64,000 bases of DNA, from positions 200,850 to 264,849 of the forward strand of contig JAFAEM010000022.1 of the NCBI GenBank assembly GCA_023424015.1, read 5' to 3'. Positions 8,224 through 18,600 of this stretch are shown here, in pieces; position 1 is the first letter of the stretch, and every line of letters starts with the position of its first letter. The translations under genes were made by a program, and so were the position numbers. Below the pieces are notes generated by a model. The model had not been told where the DNA came from, searched no databases, and saw only the letters and a list, made by a program, of their open reading frames with translations. This DNA is from Bacteroidota bacterium (GTDB lineage: Bacteria; Bacteroidota; Bacteroidia; Chitinophagales; Chitinophagaceae).

Positions 8224-9483
8224 TCAGTAATTATACTTATCCTCCCATAATTTTTTTAAATATCTCCTTATTTCTTCTTCTCTTGCATTTTTTCCGGGGT
8301 CATAAAATTTTGTACCGGCAATTTCTTTTGGCAAATATTCCTGCGGTGAAAAATTCTTTTCATAGTCATGTGAATATTCATAGTTCTTCCCGTAACCCAT
8401 CTTTTTCATCAGCTTAGTCGGAGCATTGCGAATATGAAGCGGAATCGAGAGGTCGCCGTGACGAAGGACTGCACTCACCGCTTCGCTGATCGCTATCGTA
8501 GCCGAATTACTTTTTGGACTGGAGGCGAGGTAAATGGCACATTGAGACAATATGAGCTGCGATTCCGGATAACCGATCTTGTTTACGGCATCAAAGGTCG
8601 CGTTCGCCATAACCAGTGCTGTAGGATTCGCATTGCCAATATCTTCACTGGCCAGTATAAGCATCCTTCGGGCGATGAATTTTACATCTTCGCCGCCTTC
8701 CACCATGCGTGCGAGCCAGTAAATCGCGGCATTGGGATCGCTGCCCCGGATCGATTTGATGAAAGCGGAAATAATATCATAGTGTTGTTCACCACTTTTA
8801 TCATAAAGCGCAATCTTTTTTTGCGCTACCTCCATCACCAGCTGATCAGTGATTTGAAGCGAGCCAGTTCCATCATTGGTTTCAGTCACCAGTTCCAGGA
8901 GGTTAAGAAGTTTCCGGGCATCACCCCCCGAGATATTAATGAGCGCCCCGGTTTCTTTCAGGCTGATATTTTTCTTTTTGAGCAATTCATCTTTTTCTAT
9001 CGCTAATTGCAGCAGCCCCACGAGGTCTTCTTCGTCCAGTGGCTTCAGGACATAGACCTGGCAACGGCTAAGCAGTGCGCTGTTGACTTCGAAAGATGGG
9101 TTTTCGGTTGTTGCGCCGATAAGGGTAATGATCCCTTTCTCCACTGCCCCAAGTAAAGCATCCTGCTGACCTTTATTGAAGCGATGTATCTCATCAATAA
9201 ATAAAATACTCTCAGGCAGTGCTTTGGACTTTTCTATCACTTCACGCACGTCTTTCACACCTGAGCTAATGGCGCTAAGCGTAAAGAAAGGAGCCTCAAG
9301 TGTATTGGCAATGATGTTGGCGATGGTTGTCTTACCCGTGCCAGGTGGTCCCCAAAGAATCATAGAGGGGATCCGGCCACGCCCGATCGCTGTTCGCAAA
9401 ATGCTTCCTTTGCCAGTCAGGTGCTGTTGCCCGACAAGCTCATCTAAACTGTGGGGACGTATTCGCTCGGCTAATGGGATCAT
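8224..9483 (-). CDS. rarA: Replication-associated recombination protein A (AAA+ ATPase)
   Basis: 419 residues, the family's usual length. RarA/MgsA acts at stalled forks and gaps together with SSB and RecA-family functions. Visible are Walker A GPPGTGKTT (45-53), Walker B ILFIDEIHRF (93-102), sensor 1 ATTENPSFEVNSALLSRC with the arginine finger, and the C-terminal tetramerisation part starting IRGSDPNAAIYWLARMVEGGEDVKFIARR, which is diagnostic for RarA/WRNIP1 rather than for clamp-loader subunits. It ends 16 bp from the convergent XRE gene. Confidence 0.95.
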   Translation of the reverse strand: MIPLAERIRPHSLDELVGQQHLTGKGSILRTAIGRGRIPSMILWGPPGTGKTTIANIIANTLEAPFFTLSAISSGVKDVREVIEKSKALPESILFIDEIHRFNKGQQDALLGAVEKGIITLIGATTENPSFEVNSALLSRCQVYVLKPLDEEDLVGLLQLAIEKDELLKKKNISLKETGALINISGGDARKLLNLLELVTETNDGTGSLQITDQLVMEVAQKKIALYDKSGEQHYDIISAFIKSIRGSDPNAAIYWLARMVEGGEDVKFIARRMLILASEDIGNANPTALVMANATFDAVNKIGYPESQLILSQCAIYLASSPKSNSATIAISEAVSAVLRHGDLSIPLHIRNAPTKLMKKMGYGKNYEYSHDYEKNFSPQEYLPKEIAGTKFYDPGKNAREEEIRRYLKKLWEDKYNY

Positions 9484-9652
9484 AATTTAGGCGGGTGTGA
9501 ACAATAAAAAAGGCAAATCCACATTTGCAAATTAGCGATTCCCCTTCAAATGATATTTTGAAAGGCGCAAAGCAGTGCCCGGGAACTTTCGATTCCCGTA
9601 ATTTCTTTTTCTAACATATAGTTTTGTATTTTGAAAATCGATTTTGAAGAAA

Positions 9653-11065
9653 ATGAGACGTAAAATAGTAATCAATCATGTAATCTGGGTTATGGTCTTT
9701 ACCCTGGCACAGCTGCAGGCGGTAAACAGTCAGGCAATCTCGGCTGAGCAAAATTATGCCCGCAATTCACCTGCAGTGGCCATGGTTCAAACTGTTTTTT
9801 CCGCTACGGTCTATGTGAACAAGGTGGAGATGAATGAACGACGATTTAATGCGCTGGTTGACTCAGTAAAGCGACTCGACACGACGGGTGCGATGTTTTC
9901 ACCGGAAGAAAAACTGGATATTGTGGTGAAAGCGCTTTACAATAATCCATTCCGTTATTTTTCTGCAACAACTGAATACTTCAGGCAAAAACACCGGATC
10001 TTATCTTCAGGCACGGGTTTTTTCGTAACCGGTAATGGCTACCTCATCACTAACGCCCATATTCTCGACCGCGACAGCGCATTCATCCGGCGCAAGTTCA
10101 CCCTGTCCACTTTCCAGGAAGTAACCGATGCCAATATCAGGGCCCTGCAATCATCATGGGATATGACGCTTAATGATGAGCAGCGGAATTTGTTGAATAA
10201 TGCTTATAGTACGATCTACTCCCAGGTTTCATCGATGATCCTGTTTGATATAAAACGCGAAGTGTTTGTGCAATACAGGCTGGACTCGGAAGAGGATGCC
10301 CGTGATATCGTCACCCGGAGATTGCCTGCAAAAGTGATCATCAAGGGTAAGCCTATGCCAGGAAAGGATGTGGCATTATTAAAAGTAGATAGTGTACAAC
10401 AACTTCCCACCATACCGTTGAGCAACGAAAGCATGGCAAGGATAGGCGAGCAGGTACTGGTGTATGGCTATCCCGATCCGGTGACTTCCAATGCTTACCT
10501 GGCGCGGGAAACCAATATTGAACCTACCCTGACCATGGGTGTAGTTAGCGCTGTCAAGCGATCCCTGGGCGGCTGGCCCGTGATACAGATGGATGCGGTA
10601 ATTACCCACGGCAGCAGTGGGAGCCCTGTTTGTAATGCCAGGGGAGAAGTGATCGGACTGGCAACTTTTGGAAGCCTGGAACAAAAAACCGGTAGCCTGG
10701 CGCCGGGGTTCAATTTCGCGGTACCGGTTTCGATTATCAAAGAATTCCTTGACTCGGTGGATGTCGACACACGAATGAGCCAGTCGTCTGTAACTTTTAA
10801 CAAAGGGCTTTCCAATTTTTATTCAGGATACTATACGAAGGCTTTGAAAAGATTTGCCAGTGTAAAAACGGTAAACAACGAATTTCCGATGTTGAATTAT
10901 TATATCGAAGCGGCGACCAAAAAGATTTCTGATGGCGAGGACAAAGATTCCATCAGGCGAAAATACGTTTTCCGGATCATGGCCATCGTGCTGATCCTGG
11001 GCGGCATATTTATTTTCTATAGGTGGCAGCATGAAAAGAATTTGCAACAACGACATCTGAACTAA
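9653..11065 (+). CDS. Exported trypsin-like serine protease with C-terminal membrane anchor
   Basis: 470 residues from the ATG at 9653; an in-frame TTG three codons upstream is less likely. A signal peptide ends near AVNSQA. The protease core begins at GTGFFVTGNGYLITNAHIL with catalytic His136, Asp239 (PGKDVALLKVD) and Ser322 in HGSSGSPV, a complete S1-type triad. A roughly 70-residue segment is inserted between His and Asp. After the core comes a helical part (FNKGLSNFYSGYYTKALKRF, TPR-like) and one C-terminal transmembrane helix (about 445-460, IMAIVLILGGIFIFY) followed by a basic tail. It may act in envelope quality control like DegP, but no PDZ domain is visible. A TAGTTTTG box lies at 9619-9626. 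Its stop overlaps the stop of the next, convergent gene. Confidence 0.85.
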   Translation: MRRKIVINHVIWVMVFTLAQLQAVNSQAISAEQNYARNSPAVAMVQTVFSATVYVNKVEMNERRFNALVDSVKRLDTTGAMFSPEEKLDIVVKALYNNPFRYFSATTEYFRQKHRILSSGTGFFVTGNGYLITNAHILDRDSAFIRRKFTLSTFQEVTDANIRALQSSWDMTLNDEQRNLLNNAYSTIYSQVSSMILFDIKREVFVQYRLDSEEDARDIVTRRLPAKVIIKGKPMPGKDVALLKVDSVQQLPTIPLSNESMARIGEQVLVYGYPDPVTSNAYLARETNIEPTLTMGVVSAVKRSLGGWPVIQMDAVITHGSSGSPVCNARGEVIGLATFGSLEQKTGSLAPGFNFAVPVSIIKEFLDSVDVDTRMSQSSVTFNKGLSNFYSGYYTKALKRFASVKTVNNEFPMLNYYIEAATKKISDGEDKDSIRRKYVFRIMAIVLILGGIFIFYRWQHEKNLQQRHLN

Positions 11066-11547
11066 GCATTTTCAAATTCAAATTTCCGTTTAAGGAAATT
11101 CTCATTCAACTCCAGCCTTAGTTTATACAACCCATAAAGTATAGCCAGTTGAAGCAATAGCATCACGGTATAGGTGATCAGCATCAGGAAAATGCTGAAG
11201 GGCATTTCGAATATCTGCTTACTTCCCAGGCTGGCCAGTTGTGACAAGGATCGGAATTCAGCAAATACAAATCCAAACAGGAAAGCGATTAATAAGAAGT
11301 TGACCAAAAACAACCGGTTAAAATACCTTTTCTGTCTGCCTTCTATCGGCTCATCAGGATAATTGTTGTTGAGCAGGTTTATACCAAGGATCGTCAATAG
11401 CAGGATTGCCAAAAAAACGATCAGGCTGATCACTCCACCCCACCTGGCGTACCGGAAAAAACTAAACAGCACATCCAGTTCATTGAATGCAGCCCCGATC
11501 ATCTGGATGATACAGATCGCTCTAAATAATTTCCAGCGTGCCGGCAT
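11062..11547 (-). CDS. Four-helix membrane protein coupled to aspS
   Basis: A 161-residue hydrophobic protein of unknown function. Four transmembrane helices are visible: about 8-28, 36-56 (GVISLIVFLAILLLTILGINLL), 78-98 (RLFLVNFLLIAFLFGFVF) and 118-142 (SIFLMLITYTVMLLLQLAILYGLY). The C-terminus is charged (KLRLELNENFLKRKFEFENA). Its start codon shares one base with the aspS stop (TGATG), which suggests translational coupling to aspS, and its stop overlaps that of the convergent protease by 4 bp. Confidence 0.75.
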   Translation of the reverse strand: MPARWKLFRAICIIQMIGAAFNELDVLFSFFRYARWGGVISLIVFLAILLLTILGINLLNNNYPDEPIEGRQKRYFNRLFLVNFLLIAFLFGFVFAEFRSLSQLASLGSKQIFEMPFSIFLMLITYTVMLLLQLAILYGLYKLRLELNENFLKRKFEFENA

Positions 11548-13376
11548 CAGGATTCCAGGTCTAGTTTAATTTGTAATTCTTCGAGTTGTTTTTCATCAAT
11601 GGTGGCGGGTGCGTCGAGCATAACGTCCCGGCCACTATTGTTTTTGGGAAATGCAATAAAATCACGAATACTTTCACTGCCGCCTAAAAGGGCACAAAGC
11701 CGGTCGAATCCAAATGCGATACCACCATGTGGTGGAGCACCGTATTCGAAAGCACCTAACAGAAAGCCGAACTTATGCTGTTGTTCCTGTTTATCCATAC
11801 CCAGTGCGGCAAACATTTTTTCCTGCAGTTCCTTTTGGAAGATCCTGATCGATCCACCACCGATCTCGTTGCCATTTAAAACCATGTCATAGGCATTGGC
11901 TTTAATACTGGCATAAGGATGTGCGAGGTATTCGGCAGCATTTTTTATATGAGGATCGTTATTGATCATGATTTGGATCTGCTCAGGTTTTGGCGAGGTA
12001 AAGGGATGGTGACGGGCGACCCAGCGATTTCCTTCTTCATCATATTCAAACAGGGGAAAGTCCAGCACCCAAAGAAGTTTAAATTCGTCTTCTTTTCTCA
12101 GACCAAGCCGACGCCCCATTTCGAGCCGGAGCTCACTCATGGCTTTTCTCGTTCTTTCCTCGGTGCCCGCCAGGATCAAAACCAGATCTCCGGTTTTGGC
12201 GCCGGCAGCATCAGCAATAGCTTTTAATTTTTCTTCGTTGAAAAATTTATCCATACTACTTTTAAAACTGCCATCGGTATTGCATTTTATAAAAGCAAGA
12301 CCTTTCATGCCGATCTGTGGCCGCTTTACCCAGTCTGTCAGTTCATCGGTTTGTTTGCGGCTATATTCACTGCAACCCGGCACCGCCATCGCGATAACCG
12401 TTTCCGCCTCATCAAAGACTTTGAAACCCGCATCAGCGATAAGGTTTCGCTGATCAGTTTTTTCCTGGTAAACGGTAGGAGGTTTTTTCAGGTTGAGCAA
12501 TTCCATGCCGAAGCGGATATCGGGTTTGTCATTACCAAAGCGCCACATTGCGTCGTCCCAGCTCATCCGTTGAACAGATTCGCTGTAATCAATACCTCTT
12601 ACTTCTTTGAAGATATATTTTACAAGACCTTCAAACATTTGCAAAATGTCTTCCTGTTCCACGAATGCCATTTCACAGTCGATCTGTGTAAACTCAGGCT
12701 GGCGGTCGGCACGCAGGTCTTCATCCCTAAAACATTTTACGATCTGGTAATACCGATCGTAACCACTGATCATCAGCAACTGTTTAAAGGTTTGCGGCGA
12801 TTGTGGCAGGGCATAAAATTGTCCCGCGTTCATCCGGGAAGGCACTACAAAATCACGGGCGCCCTCAGGCGTCGACTTTATAAGGAATGGGGTTTCAATA
12901 TCCATAAAACCCTGGTTGTGCAGATAGTTTCTGGTGGCCCTATTAACAGCGTATCGCAATTCCAGGTTTTTCTTTACTGTATTTCTTCTGAGGTCGAGAT
13001 AGCGATATTTCATGCGGAGGTCATCACCGCCGTCCGTTTTGTCTTCGATGGTAAAAGGAGGTACAGCCGACCTGTTCAATATTTTAAAGGAACTGACAAT
13101 AATTTCAATCTCCCCGGTTGGAATATTGGAGTTCTTATTACTTCTTTCGTTTACAATACCAGTGGCCTGCAATACAAATTCCCGACCCGGCGGGTTTTCA
13201 TCCAGGTCTTTATTCAATTGTTCGCCGAAAAGTAATTGTGTAATGCCATAGCGGTCGCGCAGATCGATAAAAGTGATCGCGCCAAACTTCCTGACGGTCT
13301 GCACCCAGCCAGCCAGGGTTACTTCCTTCTGTTTATCATTGATCCTGAGCTCACCACAGGTATGGGTTCTGTACAT
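11547..13376 (-). CDS. aspS: Aspartyl-tRNA synthetase
   Basis: 609 residues from the Met at 13376 (MYRTHTCGELR); the open frame reaches 81 codons further upstream but that part has no family similarity and covers the promoter. An OB-fold anticodon-binding domain (about 1-105, VTLAGWVQTVRKFGAITFIDLRD) is followed by class II motif 2 (FRDEDLRADRQPEFTQIDCEM), the bacterial GAD insertion (about 290-420) and motif 3 (GGIAFGFDRLCALLGG). It charges tRNA-Asp with aspartate. The GAD domain marks the bacterial type; whether it also acts on tRNA-Asn cannot be read from the sequence. The downstream membrane protein gene overlaps its stop. Confidence 0.97.
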   Translation of the reverse strand: MYRTHTCGELRINDKQKEVTLAGWVQTVRKFGAITFIDLRDRYGITQLLFGEQLNKDLDENPPGREFVLQATGIVNERSNKNSNIPTGEIEIIVSSFKILNRSAVPPFTIEDKTDGGDDLRMKYRYLDLRRNTVKKNLELRYAVNRATRNYLHNQGFMDIETPFLIKSTPEGARDFVVPSRMNAGQFYALPQSPQTFKQLLMISGYDRYYQIVKCFRDEDLRADRQPEFTQIDCEMAFVEQEDILQMFEGLVKYIFKEVRGIDYSESVQRMSWDDAMWRFGNDKPDIRFGMELLNLKKPPTVYQEKTDQRNLIADAGFKVFDEAETVIAMAVPGCSEYSRKQTDELTDWVKRPQIGMKGLAFIKCNTDGSFKSSMDKFFNEEKLKAIADAAGAKTGDLVLILAGTEERTRKAMSELRLEMGRRLGLRKEDEFKLLWVLDFPLFEYDEEGNRWVARHHPFTSPKPEQIQIMINNDPHIKNAAEYLAHPYASIKANAYDMVLNGNEIGGGSIRIFQKELQEKMFAALGMDKQEQQHKFGFLLGAFEYGAPPHGGIAFGFDRLCALLGGSESIRDFIAFPKNNSGRDVMLDAPATIDEKQLEELQIKLDLES

Positions 13377-13402
13377 AACGTATCGTTCAATTTTCTGAGG
13401 CG

Positions 13403-13434
13403 CAAAGATAACAAGGCGGTTACTACCAGCCAAT
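13403..13434 (-). promoter_or_regulatory. aspS promoter
   Basis: On the minus strand an ATTGG (about 13430-13434) and TATCTTTG (13403-13410) are separated by about 19 bp, fitting the Bacteroidota consensus. The predicted start is near 13396, 20 bp before the chosen aspS start codon, which supports trimming the long open frame. Confidence 0.7.
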
Positions 13435-13711
13435 TTGGCCTCCGCCGGGAAAATTCTCAGGGTCAGGCAGCTATTAGTCGATTTATTTTCTCTAAAGTAT
13501 ACCAGGAAATTAAGGGCAGGAAAACTTGCGATGGTAGAAATAACATGGACAGGTTTTATTTTTTGAAAATAGAGGGTTAAAGACAGCAGGCTTATTTGGT
13601 TGATTGTTAAACAATTCAAATATTGTACGTAGTTTTACTAACGGAATTTAACCAGTAAGCGTTTGCATCTTGAACATTCGTTGAGTATATTTAATCACCG
13701 AACCGTGCACT
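13435..13711. other. Intergenic region between divergent aspS and the MtfA gene
   Basis: Together with the aspS promoter this makes a 335-bp gene-free stretch. It is AT-rich with no repeat, RNA gene or coding pattern that I could support; a promoter for the plus-strand metallopeptidase gene is expected here, but no consensus box was found. Confidence 0.5.
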
Positions 13712-14497
13712 ATGCAATCATTCCTCCACAAATTGAGTAATTTATTTACCCGCTCGGGTAAATCAATCTCTGATCCACAATCAGAGGAGGTGGAAATGGA
13801 TGCCGCTATTTTCAACAGGTACTCCTATATCATTGGTAGTGTCTTCAGTTATTTTAATGATCTTCCCGTTGCTTCTAAATGGAAGTTTGTGAAACGTGCG
13901 CATCAGTTTCGCAAGCAGAAGCGATTTCACTTTATCGGATTGGAAAAGAACGAAGAGACAGCAATTCTTGTAAGTTCTTCCGCCGTACAGGTCACTTTTG
14001 GTTTAAAAAATTACCAGCTTTCCTATTTCAAGGATATCTATATCCTGGCGGATGCTTACCATATGGAGGACGACAACGAATTATTTATTGGTCATGTTGC
14101 ACCTGATGGGATCTATCTATCCTGGAAGCATTTCCTTTATGGTTACACCTACCACGACGATAACATCAATGTTGCCGTACACGAGATGGCACATGCTTTA
14201 CTCTATAATAATTTTTTCGCTCAATACGGGATGGATGCGAACTTCCGCCTGAACTACGAAAAATTCTCCACTACCACCGGGCCTATTCTTGCCGAAGTGA
14301 TCGCGAAACGGCGAAGCTATCTGCGCAGTTATGCTTTTAGCAATATGCATGAATTCTGGGCGGTGAGTGTAGAAGCGTTTTTTGAAAATCCTAAAGGCCT
14401 GCGCCAGAATATGCCCGACCTGTATGATGCCCTGAGCCATGTATTGAACCAGGACCCTATTACGAAAACTAAACTTCTTAAACCCGAAACATGTTAA
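13712..14497 (+). CDS. mtfA: MtfA-type zinc metallopeptidase
   Basis: A 261-residue protein of the peptidase M90 / MtfA family. The zinc motif HEMAH is at 157-161, and the third ligand is probably Glu221 in HEFWAVSVEAFFENP, which is the family signature. KYQLSYFKDIYI and HDDNINVAVHEMAHAL give the rest of the fold. In E. coli MtfA is an aminopeptidase linked to the glucose repressor Mlc; Bacteroidota have no clear Mlc/PTS circuit, so the target here is unknown. No signal peptide is seen, so the protein should be cytoplasmic. It is monocistronic. Confidence 0.88.
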   Translation: MQSFLHKLSNLFTRSGKSISDPQSEEVEMDAAIFNRYSYIIGSVFSYFNDLPVASKWKFVKRAHQFRKQKRFHFIGLEKNEETAILVSSSAVQVTFGLKNYQLSYFKDIYILADAYHMEDDNELFIGHVAPDGIYLSWKHFLYGYTYHDDNINVAVHEMAHALLYNNFFAQYGMDANFRLNYEKFSTTTGPILAEVIAKRRSYLRSYAFSNMHEFWAVSVEAFFENPKGLRQNMPDLYDALSHVLNQDPITKTKLLKPETC

Positions 14498-14591
14498 CCC
14501 TGTACCTTATTTATCGTTGCCGCCGGTTTATTAAAGCTTACAATAAGAAAAAACGCATGGCTGTTTTGCCAGCATAACCTGAATCCCTGAC

Positions 14592-15653
14592 TCAGGAACG
14601 GGAGAGAATCTTCGTGAATCTTTTGACATCTGCATCCCTGGCTATCGGCTCTTCATAGAGCAGGTGGTCGGTTAATTGCTTTGCAAAAAATGGCGCAAGC
14701 GAGCATCCTTTTGTTCCCATGCCATTTAATATTCCTACCGAAGGGTGTTGCGGATGTAAACCCACAAAAGGTCTCCGCTCCAGTGTGGCAGGTCGCAACC
14801 CTGACCTGTGTTCTGTGATGGTAAATGGGAGTTTTAGCCATTGCTTTAATGCTTGTTCGGTATTGATGCGAAAGGATTCTGTCGGACCTGCATCGTCGAA
14901 GTCCCAGATATAGCTGGCGCCGATCCAAAACAGTTCCTCCCCGATCATCGGTACCATCATCAATCCCTTTTTATAAATATGCTGGACGGGCAGGCCGGGA
15001 ATACGTGCCACCAACGCTTCTCCTTTATTAGGAGCAAATGGAAGTTGGCTGAAATAGGGGTTATCGAAACCATAAGGCCCGTCGCAAAAGAAGATTTTTT
15101 CAGCCCTGATGTTTTTATAAGTTACCCGCTCCGATCCCACTTTCAATTGTGCGATATCAAATACTTCTTCCTGTAAATTTCCATCTTCTTTAAGTTGCTG
15201 TCGCCAGGCAGGTATTAACGTTTCCAGGTGTGCGGTGTAAGCCGGCCTGATCTCTCCACAACCAAATTCATAATGAAAGAAGTGATTGAAATGATTTTGC
15301 TCGGGGTAGGTGTGAACATATGGATCATTCGTCTCAATTTTTTGAAGGAAGTTTTCCCGCATAAACGGGTTGGGAAAAAAATCGATAATATTCTTTTGAG
15401 AAATTGCTTCTATGCCCAGGTCCTGGCCGATCTCCTGGTAGGCTTTCCAGGCAAATGGCAGGACCTCGTCCACCATCCACACCGTCACCAGCCGGCGGCC
15501 GGTAACAGGATTGATAATACCTGCCGCCAGTTTAGAAGGAGCTTTAGGATCATTATTGTCGATGACAAGAAACTCCTGCTTTTCTTTTTTTAGATAATAA
15601 GAAAGAAAACTGCCACTAATACCCTGGCCAATGATCAGATACCTTGTTTCCAT
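14592..15653 (-). CDS. FAD-dependent amine oxidase (DAO family)
   Basis: 353 residues from the Met at 15653 (METRYLIIGQGISGSF); an earlier Met at 15686 would add 11 residues before the FAD fold. The dinucleotide-binding motif GQGISG is at 9-14, followed by an acidic end of strand 2 (FLVIDNND). Near the C-terminus GLRPATLERRPFVGLHP and GILNGMGTKGCSLAPFFAKQL match the glycine/D-amino acid oxidase fold, in which the substrate amine is oxidised with FAD. The substrate cannot be assigned. It starts 39 bp downstream of the alpha-2-macroglobulin gene on the same strand, so they may share a transcript. Confidence 0.85.
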   Translation of the reverse strand: METRYLIIGQGISGSFLSYYLKKEKQEFLVIDNNDPKAPSKLAAGIINPVTGRRLVTVWMVDEVLPFAWKAYQEIGQDLGIEAISQKNIIDFFPNPFMRENFLQKIETNDPYVHTYPEQNHFNHFFHYEFGCGEIRPAYTAHLETLIPAWRQQLKEDGNLQEEVFDIAQLKVGSERVTYKNIRAEKIFFCDGPYGFDNPYFSQLPFAPNKGEALVARIPGLPVQHIYKKGLMMVPMIGEELFWIGASYIWDFDDAGPTESFRINTEQALKQWLKLPFTITEHRSGLRPATLERRPFVGLHPQHPSVGILNGMGTKGCSLAPFFAKQLTDHLLYEEPIARDADVKRFTKILSRS

Positions 15654-15692
15654 ATACCTTAAAATGTTCTGCAGGCAATTGTACAATTTAAA

Positions 15693-18600
15693 TTATTCAA
15701 CAGTTATCCTTACTCCCTCACTATGTGCGCTAAATTCCGGTGCATACATGCATTGGATACTGGTAATACCGTTGCTAAAATTACCGGCATGTGTAACAAA
15801 CAGGGGGTATTCGAATACATAAGTGCCTCGGCGCAGGTGATTAAAAAAGAAATTCGTGCTGGCGTCTTTGGTTGTTTCATAATAACCGAGTCCGCCCTGC
15901 CATTTGTAACTGCTCAGCACATTTACCGGCTCCAGTGTGGAAGCCCGCATATCTTTCATATGTACATATTCCATATCGCGGTCAACGCGAAGTTCGACAC
16001 GTACTTTTATTTTATCACCTACCTTTAATATATCACCCTCATTGACCGGTGTCAGCACGGGTCCGCGGTCCGTATTTTTCTCGACGAATAATTTTTTAAC
16101 CAGACTTAGCGGGGTTGCTGCCGTTGTAATTTTATCCAGGTCTTCAAAATACTGCCAATAGACGCCTCCCCATGATGGCTGGGCTGTAGATGCATTATTC
16201 GCGGGTGTACTAACGGTGACCGAAATATTACCCATGGCTGGTTTTACATCCTTTCCGTCAACCGTCGTTTTGAAATAACCGGTTCCGGCTTCCTGTTTGG
16301 TGTCGGTTGAACTAAGCGTGATTGAACCAAGTTTGATGTCGACAACAGGTTCGTTTTGCAGCCAGTTTGTACCTTGCAACAACAGGGCATAGCAGGCTTC
16401 CGCGGTTGCTTTGGTCGACTCCCAGCGGTTGCTTTGTTTGTTCTTTAATAGCCAGGTTCGTAATTCATCAGCAGTCTTAATGTCTTTACCAATTTCCTGG
16501 AAAGCTTCGATGAGCAGCGCCTGCCGCTCGATCGGTGCTTCATACCAGAACCATCCCCGGCGTGCATCTTTCCAATACATTCCCAGTTCATCATGAGTGA
16601 TAGCCGTTTCCTTTAATGAGTTCAGGATCGCCGTTGGAGTTTTGGAATCACCGGTACGGCCAAGTGCCAGGACCAGCATGCCCTGCATGTATTTATTCTG
16701 TTTGGTCCAGGTCAGCTGCGCCCTTTGGCGGAAATAGTCATAAGCTTTCTTTGCAGCAACAGGGATGGCCAGTTCCGTGAAGAAACTACGCATGTAGAGA
16801 TACTGAACTTCGCTATAACCGGGGGTGTATTTTTTAAGGTCGGTTTTGTCTTTGATCAGCTTGTCGTAATCTTCTTTTATTTTTCTGTCGAGATAAGGTA
16901 AGGCCTGCGCCAGTATTTCATTGAGTTTCGATGTCTGTCCATTCGCAAAAGCACCCAACTTTTTCAAATGGCCGATCCCTGTAACGATATACTGCGTCAT
17001 ATAACGATCATCCGGGCCGCCTTTAAACCATACAAAACCACCATTGCTGCTTTGCATTTGTTTCAGCTTTTCGTAAGTGCCGTTTAGCTCCTGGCTCATG
17101 CGCACCATGTCAAACAGCAATGCGATATTTCGTTTTTGTTCTGATTCGCTTTTTGCCTGCAACACCCACGGCGTTTCTTCCAGTAAAACAGCCTTTAGTT
17201 CTTCATTCTTTTGCAGGTTGCTTAATAGTGCAGCCGTGTCTGATGTCTTCCATTGCTCAAAAACTTTTTTAACCCTTGGTGAGCTAGTGGCAATAAAACT
17301 TGCGATCGAATTGGCATAGTAGCGGTTCCAGGTTTGCTCAGCGCAGTCATAGGGATATTCCATCAGGTAGGGAAGGGCCTGTATCGCAAACCAGGCAGGA
17401 TTGGATGTGTATTCCACAGTTAAAGCATGATGCTGTAGAGATTCACTTTTTATATTTTTCAATTTATCGAAACTAAATTCCTTTGTACCAGCACCCCTCA
17501 TAGGTAAGTTAAGTGTTTCTGTTACCAGCATGCGATTGGTCAGCACGGGCATCGCGTTTTCTTCACCATCGCTGAATGATTCTGCTTTTGCAACAACCCG
17601 CCATACCAAAGCTTTGTTGAACTGAAAAGGAACGGCAATGGGGAATTTTGCCAGTTCACTTTGTCCTGGCGCAACGGTAAAGTACTGGCCAGGCATCATA
17701 TTATTGAACCAGCCATCCACGGGTTGGTTGGTGGTCGCATCCAGTAGTTGAAGCTCGATCTGACCTGTCAATTCTTTATCTGTCAGGTTTACGATCTTGG
17801 TACTGAATTCCATCTTATCACCTTCACGCAGGAAACGTGGCGGGTTGGGTTGTACCATCAGCTGCTTTTGTGTAATGATCTCTTTGGTGCTATAACCCAA
17901 TGCCCCTTCTTTAGTATGGGCCAACGCCTGGAATTTCCATTTTGTTAGGGCGTCGGGCAAGGTGAATGAAAATTCAACTGCGCCGCTGCTGTCAGTTTTT
18001 AACTCAGGAAAGAAGAATGCCGTTTCATTAAAATTTTTCCGGATTTGTACATCGGCTCCCTGTCCTGGTTGTTGGTCCATCGATTCATGCATTTTATCCG
18101 CAATACCATCTTCATCTGCATAGTAACTAACTGATGAATCAGCTTCTCCCATAGCAGGTGCGGGTGCGGCCGTCTTCATCTCCATCTCAAGGCCAGGAGC
18201 ACGGCCTTCCAGTCTTCTACTGAACTGATTCATCGCCATATGACGCCCATAATTTGAAAAAATGAGGTGGTCATATTCTTTGTTCAGAATTTTTATATCC
18301 GGGTAGGGATGAGCTTTGATCGTCAGGTCGAGCTTTTCAAAATTCTGACTTCCACTCCATGATATGTGTTTAATAAATACCGGCCAAATTTCAGGTTTAT
18401 GCCATTGGTGGGGGTAAAACTGGTCGAGTGATGCGTCATACATCCCTGCCAGCATTTCCGCGGCGATCATTTCATTTTTATAACCACTGATTTTCAATTT
18501 CCATTTCTCCTCAGAGCCTGGTAAAGTCTTATCGCGATAAGTGGCATATTCGATGTTTAATTCCTTATTTGTCCAGGGCACTTTGATGAAATCACGATAC

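Noticed and set aside
12351..13235. 294-residue plus-strand frame
   Set aside because: Antisense to aspS, which is strongly supported; composition is that of a shadow frame.
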